DNA of 32,115 nt from a bacterium (GTDB lineage Bacteria; Patescibacteriota; Saccharimonadia; Saccharimonadales; UBA4665), in NCBI GenBank assembly GCA_021809645.1, contig JAJZKE010000005.1, forward strand, positions 1-32,115, read 5' to 3'. Under the pieces are notes generated by a model that was not told where the DNA came from, searched no databases, and saw only the letters and a program-made list of their open reading frames with translations. Below are positions 15,949-24,233 of this stretch, piece after piece (position 1 is the first letter of the stretch; each line of letters starts with the position of its first letter). A program made the position numbers and the translations under genes.

Positions 15949-16854
15949 ATGATTACTGACTTTGCTGCTATTAATCTGTGGGATCCTACTCATATATCTG
16001 GTTGGTTAATGATCATCATTGTTGCCCTGATATTGGGTATGATCCACGGCATTACTCCAGACGAACATACCTGGCCAATTACCTTTAGCTATGCAATTGG
16101 TAGCTATTCGACCAAGAAAGGATTAAAGGCTGGTATTATTTTTTCTTTAGCTTTTACATTACAACGAGCTATAGCAAGTGAATTGGCTTACTTAGGATTA
16201 TCTCGATTGTATACTTTTGCTTCTGTTAATGGTGTTATATATGTTATTGTAGGTATCTTAATGTTGGTTGCTGGTATTGTCATTATGCGCCGTAAAACTA
16301 TTTTTCATCTGGAATTGCCATTTATCAAAGCACACCATATAAATAATCATCAAGGTAATGAGGATTGGCTTCAGGACCCAAAGCCTTGGATGCCTGCTGT
16401 TCATGGTTTTATTGCTGGTTGGGGTTTCGGCGCCTTTGCAATTATTATTTATACAGTTCTTGCACCATCAACACATTCAGTAATTTGGGGTTGGGTACCA
16501 GGGGCAATTTTTGGTATAGGGACTATGATTATGCAGGCTTTAGCTGGTGCCGTATTCGGTTTGATAGCATCAAAAAGAGGATTGTCGTCAGAAGCTATTA
16601 GAAAAGTTGCCTTAAAGACTGCTTCAAATACCTTAACTTATGGAGGAATTGCCTTTATTTTTGCAGGTGCTTTAAGCCAGCTATTTCCCGATTTATCATC
16701 ATTTTCATTAAATACTGGATTACATATCCATAATCTTGACAATCTTGGGCTAGCGTTTATTCTGGTAATCATTTGTGTCTTAGGAGTTGGCTTAACAACT
16801 ATGATCAGGCAGACTCATGCAGAACTCGTTAAAGTTAGGGCAGACGGTAGGTAG
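15949..16854 (+). CDS. NicO/RcnA-type nickel/cobalt (metal) transporter-like membrane protein
   Basis: 'LGMIHGITPDEHTWPITFSYAIGSYSTKKGLKAG' (HxxxxDEH metal-site context), multi-TM; divergent from Fur-family gene. Confidence 0.68.
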   Translation: MITDFAAINLWDPTHISGWLMIIIVALILGMIHGITPDEHTWPITFSYAIGSYSTKKGLKAGIIFSLAFTLQRAIASELAYLGLSRLYTFASVNGVIYVIVGILMLVAGIVIMRRKTIFHLELPFIKAHHINNHQGNEDWLQDPKPWMPAVHGFIAGWGFGAFAIIIYTVLAPSTHSVIWGWVPGAIFGIGTMIMQALAGAVFGLIASKRGLSSEAIRKVALKTASNTLTYGGIAFIFAGALSQLFPDLSSFSLNTGLHIHNLDNLGLAFILVIICVLGVGLTTMIRQTHAELVKVRADGR

Positions 16855-16909
16855 GCCCAAACTTTAAAGTATTATTTAAGTTAAAAGATTAAGGCATAGA
16901 GAACTAATC

Positions 16910-17533
16910 GTGATAGAAGATCTGAATAATCCAAAAGCTAACGAATGGTATCCTTCTTCTGCCGAGCAGGAAACTATCGATCAACTAATGACTAGCGATA
17001 ATTTAGAGGATAGAGCTCTAGGTGTTGCTTTGCAGCGAGGTTTCTTTGTTGAAGAATATTATGATGAACTATCCGGACGTACTTTTAATGTAGTCGGCAG
17101 GATGTCGGCTTTAGAGAAAAGAAGACTAATAACTGGAAAAGAGTTAAAGCTCGGTGAACTTACCATGAGAGACTGTATATTATTAGATGCTCAATTAGGC
17201 GAAGGTAGAAACAAAATTGAACGAATAAATGATGGACTTAAAAAAGTTGAAGAATTTGAACGTCGTTTACGAGAACAAGGATCTAATAATCAATTAAAGC
17301 TATTTATCGAATATGAACAAAACGGATATTTAGTATCAATCTTCCAATCGCCGAATCAACGTTTGAAAAATTGGTATGTCCATATTAGCGAAATAGGAGA
17401 AACCGATAAATATGTCAGAAAATTAATATTTCCAGGTAGTCATAGTTTAACGGCTAACAGTAATACAGAAGATATTAGTTTAATATTATTTAAAATCGAC
17501 AAATTAATGGAAGATTTACCAAATTTATTTTAG
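16910..17533 (+). CDS. Hypothetical protein
   Basis: GTG start, 207 aa, no recognised motif. Confidence 0.5.
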   Translation: MIEDLNNPKANEWYPSSAEQETIDQLMTSDNLEDRALGVALQRGFFVEEYYDELSGRTFNVVGRMSALEKRRLITGKELKLGELTMRDCILLDAQLGEGRNKIERINDGLKKVEEFERRLREQGSNNQLKLFIEYEQNGYLVSIFQSPNQRLKNWYVHISEIGETDKYVRKLIFPGSHSLTANSNTEDISLILFKIDKLMEDLPNLF

Positions 17534-17562
17534 TTTTTAAAAAGATTATTTGGTAGCTAATT

Positions 17563-19338
17563 TTAAGTATTTTTACTTCTGTACCATTGCCGCCATATTA
17601 GTCTATGGATAGGTATTAATCTTGGAATATCACGTATACCAGGTATAAAAGGAACTAAGAGAAGTAACAAAGTTGCCGCTCCTGTCAGGTAAACTGCTAT
17701 TAGATCAACATTAATTGAAGAACTAAAAGCTGGTATCTGATACCATAACGTATATAGCCATAACCATGGCTGTCCCGGGTAAGAACCCGACTCATTCATC
17801 ACCCCCCATTGATTACTGGTTAGATGTTCAGATTTAGCTATATTAGAAAAATAGTTACCATCTTCAATGAACAGTAAAGGTTTAGTGTAGTTGGTTCCAT
17901 AAAAAGGTCTTTGGGCGAGTAAATCGGTGTCTATGGCTCCACTCTTTGCTAAGGCTAATTCATTATTAACCATAATGGGTACTGGTCCGTCATTGGCTTT
18001 AGGCACGATTGGCAATCCACCTTTAAAGCTCACTTTTTTAACAGCTTGAAGATAAGTTGTAGCCCAATATTTTTGTAGTCCCGGGTTTGCTCTAGTATAT
18101 TCTGATAAAGCCAACTGAAGTTTCGAGTTACCAGGAGATACTGATTTAAGAGGTGTCAGAACGAAAGTCTTTGCTGGGTCGATACCTTGATGGACGCCAG
18201 CTAGCATTTGCCATGATATACCGCCTAATTTTTGAACCTCGGCATGACCGTTATTATATGGTGGACCGTAATTAGCCGATTCACTCGTACCAGCTAATTC
18301 ACTGGCTGTTGTAGCCATAAAATCAGCTGGAGCCAGTTTAGCCCATGTAGCTACTGTTACTGGCGGCTGATCGGGCGATGATAGCAGCGTAGCAAACGAT
18401 AATACTAAAATAAGTACTATGATCGTGGCTATTATGCCTTCTTTTAGAATGTCGTATTTTTTTGTTGGCCCTCTCCATTCGGCTGCTTCAGCGGCCTTTA
18501 AGACTTTTTTAGCAGCTTTACTTTTTGCTTTTTGAATAGGGTGTGATACTCCCCTGACTCTAACTAAAATAATATGTAGAGCAACAACAGTTACTAATAA
18601 AAGAGGAATGATCACAATATGCCAAGTAATCATCTGACCAAAATTCATTAAATTAAAGAATGCTCCTAGACCGGTGGAGTTAATTGCATCTTTACCATTT
18701 GTTGCTATCCACTGTGAATCAAAATTTTGTTGTGATAAGTAGCCAGTAAAACATTCAAGTATTGATACAGCAAATGCTGCTACGCCAGTCATCCACGTTA
18801 GTGCTCTTTTACCACGCCAGGCAGCCATCCAAAATTTACCCCATAGATGGATCACCATAAATGCCATAAATAGCTCAACACCCCATAAGTGGATACTATT
18901 AAAAAAATGACCTAATGTGCTTTGATGCCACCAGCTAACACCACCTATAGCTAAAACCATACCAGAGACAATAACCATTCCTAGGGCAGCGATGGTTGCA
19001 ACACCAAAGACATAAATCCAAGAAGCTACATAAGAAGGTTGATTATCAGGCAGTAATTTGTTAGGGGGTAGCTTGCTTAAGAGAAAACTTCGAACTTTTT
19101 TAATTAACATATCATCAGGTTTACTCGAATATTTATTAAAATCTAATTGTGGTTCGTCGTTAATTTCGTTTTTCGAAGGTTTTGATTTTGGGAAAGGTAA
19201 TATTACGGCTAATCCAAAAATAACGACCATCAATAAAATGATGATCAGATTAGCGATAGAAATACTAAAAAAGGACCAATGGAAGTAATGTTGTGGATGG
19301 TTTAAATTAATCAACGATCCATATATATTTATTTTCAT
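17563..19338 (-). CDS. Cytochrome b/b6-family dihaem membrane protein
   Basis: HLWGVELFMAFMVIH (H-x13-H) and HIVIIPLLLVTVVALH (H-x14-H) haem-ligand pairs; 'SWWHQSTLGHFFNSIHLWGVELFM', 'CFTGYLSQ'. 591 aa with an extra extracytoplasmic segment and a C-terminal TM. Confidence 0.85.
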   Translation of the reverse strand: MKINIYGSLINLNHPQHYFHWSFFSISIANLIIILLMVVIFGLAVILPFPKSKPSKNEINDEPQLDFNKYSSKPDDMLIKKVRSFLLSKLPPNKLLPDNQPSYVASWIYVFGVATIAALGMVIVSGMVLAIGGVSWWHQSTLGHFFNSIHLWGVELFMAFMVIHLWGKFWMAAWRGKRALTWMTGVAAFAVSILECFTGYLSQQNFDSQWIATNGKDAINSTGLGAFFNLMNFGQMITWHIVIIPLLLVTVVALHIILVRVRGVSHPIQKAKSKAAKKVLKAAEAAEWRGPTKKYDILKEGIIATIIVLILVLSFATLLSSPDQPPVTVATWAKLAPADFMATTASELAGTSESANYGPPYNNGHAEVQKLGGISWQMLAGVHQGIDPAKTFVLTPLKSVSPGNSKLQLALSEYTRANPGLQKYWATTYLQAVKKVSFKGGLPIVPKANDGPVPIMVNNELALAKSGAIDTDLLAQRPFYGTNYTKPLLFIEDGNYFSNIAKSEHLTSNQWGVMNESGSYPGQPWLWLYTLWYQIPAFSSSINVDLIAVYLTGAATLLLLLVPFIPGIRDIPRLIPIHRLIWRQWYRSKNT

Positions 19339-19479
19339 TACAGCTATTTTAACATTAGCATTTTAATCACAATTTGATTTTTATCACACTAATCTAAAAA
19401 CGTTAAATTCATCTCTATTGACTTTATCTTATTATAGCCATAAGCTTAATATTATTAATAAAGATAGGATAAAAGAAAG

Positions 19480-20157
19480 ATGATTAGATATATACGCCGC
19501 TTAATAGTGACGGCTATTGTTATGTCTATTGCCCTTGTAGCTAGTTCAACAGCCCTAGCTTTACCGCCGCAAGCTAGCGCCCATGCTCAGGGAATTAGTA
19601 ATAGGCCGACAGTTACCGGCAGCTCGAATAGTCATGCGAACAATTCAAATCAATCGAGCCAAGCAGGATCACATGTTGCTAGTCAAGCTCAATCAAATAA
19701 CGGACAACAGACTGCCCAACAACACATGACCAATGGTCAGCTTAAGGCTTGTCAAAATCGACAAGCAGCAATAAGCAATATCATTAGTCGAATAGATACT
19801 CGATCACAAAATCAACTTAATCTTTTTACGACTATTGCTACTAGAGTTGAAAACTTCTATAGCACGAAAAGTAAAAATGTCAGTAACTACAGCCAATTAG
19901 TAAGTGCAATTAATAGTGCTAAAACTTTAGCACAAAACAATTTAAGTAGTCTTCAAACCAGTAGCAGTTTTACTTGCAGTAATCCAAACCCCAAAGGTAT
20001 GGTTATTGCTTTTCAAGGATACTTAAAAACTGAAATAAGTGATTTACAAAACTATCGAATGACAGTTAAGAACTTAATTGTTGCAATCGCTCAAGCTAAC
20101 AATGTAAAACTATCAAATACAAATGTCAGCCAAACTAGTACAGGAGGTAAGCAATAA
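19480..20157 (+). CDS. Secreted Ser/Asn/Gln-rich protein
   Basis: Signal peptide 'LIVTAIVMSIALVASSTALALPPQASAHA'. Confidence 0.65.
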   Translation: MIRYIRRLIVTAIVMSIALVASSTALALPPQASAHAQGISNRPTVTGSSNSHANNSNQSSQAGSHVASQAQSNNGQQTAQQHMTNGQLKACQNRQAAISNIISRIDTRSQNQLNLFTTIATRVENFYSTKSKNVSNYSQLVSAINSAKTLAQNNLSSLQTSSSFTCSNPNPKGMVIAFQGYLKTEISDLQNYRMTVKNLIVAIAQANNVKLSNTNVSQTSTGGKQ

Positions 20158-20465
20158 TGAAAAAACTATCTCAATCTGGCTTTACGATTGTTGAGACAAT
20201 GATTGTTGTCGTTCTACTGGTTGCTGCTGGTATTGTTGGTTACTATGTCTGGCAAAGCAATAAAACCAACCATACCAATAAACCAACCATTGCCTCAAAA
20301 ACTACTACATCGACCTATCAGTCTCCACCAGTTACTGTTCCGACAGCTCCTCAAATTAATAACTCTTCTGATTTAAATAATGCTATTCAGGTTCTTAATC
20401 AGACCAGTGTTAGCTCTAATAACACAGACAGTAATCAACTCAACACATATACTTCGTCATTTTAG
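20157..20465 (+). CDS. Type IV prepilin-like protein
   Basis: 'KKLSQSGFTIVETMIVVVLLVAAGIVGYYVW' (G/FTIVE class III signal); AGGAGGT SD; start overlaps upstream stop. Confidence 0.75.
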   Translation: MKKLSQSGFTIVETMIVVVLLVAAGIVGYYVWQSNKTNHTNKPTIASKTTTSTYQSPPVTVPTAPQINNSSDLNNAIQVLNQTSVSSNNTDSNQLNTYTSSF

Positions 20466-20567
20466 GTTTATTATTTAACCGTTTAAGAAATTTACATTCG
20501 GTAATTGATTTAATATTTTAATTGGCAGTTCAGATTAAGATCATCTCATAAAAAAGGTAAGAACTAG

Positions 20568-21092
20568 CTAATCATCCACGTTCTGACAAGTGCCGTTTAA
20601 AATAACTACTTCTGGATTGGTATTGAAATGCCACCCGTAATATAAGCTAGCAATTTGATAGACAATTTCTTCAATATGATTACTAATATTTGCTTTAACG
20701 TCAGAGCATAGGGCTGATTGCACTTGGTTGGCTGTAGCGTTATAGCCTAAAGCCAATACTGAAGGCTCTAGAGCTGCTAATGCTTGCCATTCGGTAGCGT
20801 TAAGATATCCATTGGAGCATTGGTATGGCTCTGGTACACCAATGCTTGAATAAGATATTGGTTGACTACATTCCGGCACCCGAGAAGGTACCGTTGCCGG
20901 GCTTAAAACTTTATTATTAGTTGACCTTGGATATTGGGATTGGCTAGTTATATTTTTCGAAAGCGATGTGGTTGAGCTTGAATGACTAGGATTATTCAAA
21001 ACTAGATAGCCAATAAATAACAGTATGGCAGCAACAACAATTGCTACGACAGCTTCTGTAATTGTATATCCGTTATTGGCCATATAAAACAT
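20568..21092 (-). CDS. Prepilin-like secreted protein
   Basis: 'MANNGYTITEAVVAIVVAAILLFIGYLVL' (G/YTITE) signal; 174 aa with C-terminal Cys. Confidence 0.65.
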   Translation of the reverse strand: MFYMANNGYTITEAVVAIVVAAILLFIGYLVLNNPSHSSSTTSLSKNITSQSQYPRSTNNKVLSPATVPSRVPECSQPISYSSIGVPEPYQCSNGYLNATEWQALAALEPSVLALGYNATANQVQSALCSDVKANISNHIEEIVYQIASLYYGWHFNTNPEVVILNGTCQNVDD

Positions 21093-21254
21093 GGTATCTT
21101 ATTGTTCAATTATTACAAATTCTTATGTATTTTATTGATCTAAATAGTGGACGAAGAAGTCAATTTCTAGTAAATTATATCTAAGAACAAAGTTTAATAA
21201 ACAATTTTAGAACTAGCATTTATGTTGCTAAGTTTTTTGTTTATAGGGGAAAGA

Positions 21255-22940
21255 ATGATCAATCTTAAGATTAAAGACAGAGCTGATTATAAATGGATTG
21301 CCCTAGCTAATACTACCTTGGGTGTAATTATGGCAACCATTGATTCTTCAATAATGTTGATTGCATTGCCTGATATTTTCAGAGGCATAAAACTTAACCC
21401 ACTGGCACCTGGTAATAGCTTTTATTTATTATGGATGATATTAAGCTTTTTGATTGTTAGCAGTGTTTTAGTTGTTAGTTTCGGACGTTTAGGTGACATG
21501 TTTGGAAGAGTTAAAATGTATAATCTAGGTTTTGTAATTTATACTATTACTTCTTTATTTTTAACGATAACCTGGATGCATGGTACATCAGCTGCTTTAT
21601 ATCTTGTTATTATGCGAGTTTTTCAAGGAGTTGGCGCTGCCTTTATTATGGCTAACTCGGCTGCAATTTTAACTGATGCATTTCCACATCATCAGAGAGG
21701 GTTAGCTCTAGGTATCAATAATGTTGCCGCGATTAGCGGTTCGTTTATTGGCTTAATATTAGGAGGTCTTCTAGGGCCAATAGATTGGCGTCTTATATTT
21801 TTAGTTTCAGTACCATTCGGTATAGCCGGTACTTTATGGGCTTATTTTATGTTAAAAGATACCAAGGATACAAAATCAGGTGGCAAGATAGACTGGCTCG
21901 GTAATGTTATTTTTGCCATTGGTCTGATTTTATTAATGATCGGCATTACTTATGGCATAGAACCTTATGGTAATCATACGATGGGTTGGACAAGCCCAGC
22001 GGTTCTTGTTGAATTAATTAGTGGGGCAGCTCTGATGATTACTTTTGTAATCATTGAAAATTATATTAAACAGCCAATGTTTAGAATGCATTTATTTAAG
22101 ATTCGTGCTTTTACTGCAGGCGTTCTATCTAGTTTCTTATCAGCTATTGCTAGAGGTGGTCTAATGTTTATGCTAATTATTTGGTTGCAGGGTATATGGT
22201 TGCCTGAGCACGGTTATAGTTTTTCCCAAACTCCATTATGGGCAGGAATATTTATGCTTCCTTTAACAGCTGGTATTTTATTAGCTGGTCCAGTGTCAGG
22301 AATTTTATCAGATAAATTTGGTTCTAGACCTTTTGCTACAGCTGGCATGATTGGTTCAGCTTTTTCTTTTATTTTGCTTGATTTTCTACCTATAAACTTT
22401 AACTATCTTGAATTTGCTCTAATACTGTTATTAATGGGTATATCAATGGGATTTTTTGCTTCACCGAATCGTGCTGGCGTCATGAATAGTTTACCTCCCG
22501 AAGATCGTGGCGCAGGCGGTGGTATGAATACTACTTTTCAAAATTCAGCTCAAGTACTCTCAATAGGTATATTCTTTTCTTTAATGATTGTTGGTCTTGC
22601 AGCTACTCTGCCAACTAATCTAAAGAATGGCTTATTACAACATGGGGTGCCAAAAACAGTTGCACTTGGTATTGCTCATCTACCACCAGTATCTGTTCTT
22701 TTTTCAGCCTTTCTAGGCTACAGCCCAATTAAACAACTAGTTAAGCCATCTGTTTTTAAGTCTTTATCGAAGCATAATCAAGCTATATTAACAGGACATA
22801 GTTTTTTCCCTAGTCTAATATCCAAACCTTTCTCTCATGGGCTGGGAGAAGCTTTTGCTTTTGCTATTATCGCTTGTTTGATAGCTGCCGCTGCCTCGTG
22901 GTTTAGAGGAAAAAAGTACATTCACGGCAAAACTGATTAA
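21255..22940 (+). CDS. MFS drug:H+ antiporter (DHA2/EmrB-QacA-like)
   Basis: 'LGVIMATIDSSIMLIALPDIFRG', 'GRLGDMFGRVKMY', 'MRVFQGVGAAFIMANSAAILTDAFP'; multiple TM. ATG 21255 has AGGGGA SD (track start 21222 is upstream). Confidence 0.88.
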   Translation: MINLKIKDRADYKWIALANTTLGVIMATIDSSIMLIALPDIFRGIKLNPLAPGNSFYLLWMILSFLIVSSVLVVSFGRLGDMFGRVKMYNLGFVIYTITSLFLTITWMHGTSAALYLVIMRVFQGVGAAFIMANSAAILTDAFPHHQRGLALGINNVAAISGSFIGLILGGLLGPIDWRLIFLVSVPFGIAGTLWAYFMLKDTKDTKSGGKIDWLGNVIFAIGLILLMIGITYGIEPYGNHTMGWTSPAVLVELISGAALMITFVIIENYIKQPMFRMHLFKIRAFTAGVLSSFLSAIARGGLMFMLIIWLQGIWLPEHGYSFSQTPLWAGIFMLPLTAGILLAGPVSGILSDKFGSRPFATAGMIGSAFSFILLDFLPINFNYLEFALILLLMGISMGFFASPNRAGVMNSLPPEDRGAGGGMNTTFQNSAQVLSIGIFFSLMIVGLAATLPTNLKNGLLQHGVPKTVALGIAHLPPVSVLFSAFLGYSPIKQLVKPSVFKSLSKHNQAILTGHSFFPSLISKPFSHGLGEAFAFAIIACLIAAAASWFRGKKYIHGKTD

Positions 22941-22988
22941 AAATTTTAGGTGTTTTAAGGTTAATCTTTTTGATAATATATTTTACAT

Positions 22989-23062
22989 GGCGCCTTGGCG
23001 GAGTGGTTACGCAGAGCTCTGCAAAAGCTTTTACACCAGTTCGATTCTGGTAGGCGCCTCCA
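22989..23062 (+). tRNA. tRNA-Cys (GCA), CCA encoded
   Basis: GGCGCCT/AGGCGCC acceptor, anticodon loop CTGCAAA, CACCAG-TTCGATT-CTGGT T-arm, terminal CCA. Confidence 0.95.
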
Positions 23063-23149
23063 ATGTACTTTAAAAATTTGACTTTACAATAAAGCATGAG
23101 ATTCTAAGCAGTTGTGTCTAGTGAACCTCAAGGTTACGTTTTGAAAAAA

Positions 23150-23325
23150 AGCTATTTTTAGAAGGCCTAAAAAACCATCGTGTGAGATATATGGTTGGCC
23201 TAAAAAGACTAGCTGTTGAACTTGACCATATAAACGGTAATCATTATGATAATAGAATTATAAATCTTAAGGATATTATGCCCTAATTGTCACGGCCTAA
23301 AAACCACTCATCGTGGTAAAAACAA
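23150..23325 (+). pseudogene. Degenerate HNH endonuclease remnant
   Basis: '..LAVELDHINGNHYDNRIINLKDI' followed, in another frame, by 'CPNCHGLKTTHRGKN': the classic HNH core split by a frameshift. Confidence 0.65.
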
Positions 23326-23336
23326 GGCAGATATAG

Positions 23337-23424
23337 GGGCGAGTGGCGGAACTGGTATACGCGACGGACTTAAAATCCGTTGGCCTAAAAAGCCTTGAGG
23401 GTTCGAGTCCCTCCTCGCCCACCA
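23337..23424 (+). tRNA. tRNA-Leu (TAA), CCA encoded
   Basis: GGGCGAG/CTCGCCC acceptor, anticodon stem-loop ACGGA-CTTAAAA-TCCGT, long variable arm, GTTCGAGTC T-loop, ACCA. Confidence 0.95.
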
Positions 23425-23496
23425 AATTAAGTACTAGCTTTGATTTATAGTCAAAGCTATATTTGTATAATATATACAAATTGCACAATTTATATC

Positions 23497-23531
23497 TTGA
23501 CATGATTATATCTTTTTGATATCTTTTTAGT
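23497..23531 (+). promoter_or_regulatory. Sigma70 promoter with predicted leaderless start
   Basis: TTGACA-N17 (ending TGA)-TATCTT-6 nt-ATG. Confidence 0.8.
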
Positions 23532-23813
23532 ATGAGCGATACGTCAACGATCCACGTTCCAGTGGATCCAACAACACGTAAACAATTCACGGCCAAAGCA
23601 AAGCAGCTTGGTTTTGATTCTGCACAGGCATACCTTAGGGTTGTAATTAAAGCCGTAGTCGACGGGCGACGTATAGATTTCAATCTGGACGATTGGGGCG
23701 AGCCTAGTGATGAGGCGGCAGAGCGCTTAAATAAAGCAGCTGAAAATGCTAAAAATGGGCGTAATTTATCCGGATCTTTCAAGACAGTCGATGAGTTTAT
23801 GACAGACTTGTAG
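23532..23813 (+). CDS. RelB/DinJ-like antitoxin
   Basis: 'IHVPVDPTTRKQFTAKAKQLGFDSAQAYLRVVIKAVV' ribbon-helix-helix pattern; 2 bp upstream of a RelE/YafQ-like gene. Confidence 0.72.
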   Translation: MSDTSTIHVPVDPTTRKQFTAKAKQLGFDSAQAYLRVVIKAVVDGRRIDFNLDDWGEPSDEAAERLNKAAENAKNGRNLSGSFKTVDEFMTDL

Positions 23814-23815
23814 AT

Positions 23816-24085
23816 ATGAAGCCTATCAAGCGCGATAAAACGTTTGAAAAACACTTTAAACAAAGAATTAGTCCAAATGAAAAGCTGGATAAGCAGTTTA
23901 GGCAAAGACTTGAGCTGTTTATAAAAGGTGAGCTTGGTTTTCCTCTCTACGACCATGCATTGGTTGGTAAGCTGAGTGGCAAGCGAGTTTTCTCTATAGC
24001 CGGTGATATTCGTGTTATCTATATCGAGCTCGAAGACCACATAGTCTTTCTTGATATCGGAAGTCATAACCAAGTTTATAGATAG
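23816..24085 (+). CDS. RelE/YafQ-like mRNase toxin
   Basis: 'LYDHALVGKLSGKRVFSIAGDIRVIYIELEDHIVFLDIGSHNQVY' typical YafQ/RelE C-terminus. Confidence 0.78.
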   Translation: MKPIKRDKTFEKHFKQRISPNEKLDKQFRQRLELFIKGELGFPLYDHALVGKLSGKRVFSIAGDIRVIYIELEDHIVFLDIGSHNQVYR

Positions 24086-24092
24086 AATTGGG

Positions 24093-24227
24093 TTAAACAT
24101 TACTGATACCTGTTGTCTCGATATAGCTAACTTTCCGGTCACTATATATAAGACCCAACTTCTCAAGCTTGACGGCTAAATCAGTTAAGCTACGGTATAA
24201 GGTGTTCCACCTGGGCGACACATCACC
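24093..24227 (-). pseudogene. Possible short coding remnant (winged-helix-like)
   Basis: Minus-strand peptide VGDVSPRWNTLYRSLTDLAVKLEKLGLIYSDRKVSYIETTGISNV* with an in-frame stop just upstream. Confidence 0.3.
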
Positions 24228-24233
24228 CACTAA

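Noticed and set aside
16365-16601. 78-aa alternate-frame ORF
   Set aside because: Inside the NicO-like transporter gene.
22903-23097. 64-aa minus-strand ORF
   Set aside because: Antisense to tRNA-Cys ('GGAYQNRTGVKAFAELCVTTPPRRH' is tRNA complement).
23297-24166. 289-aa minus-strand ORF
   Set aside because: Antisense to tRNA-Leu and to a well-supported RelB/RelE pair; contains translated tRNA sequence (GEEGLEPSRLFRPTDFKSVAYTSSATRP).
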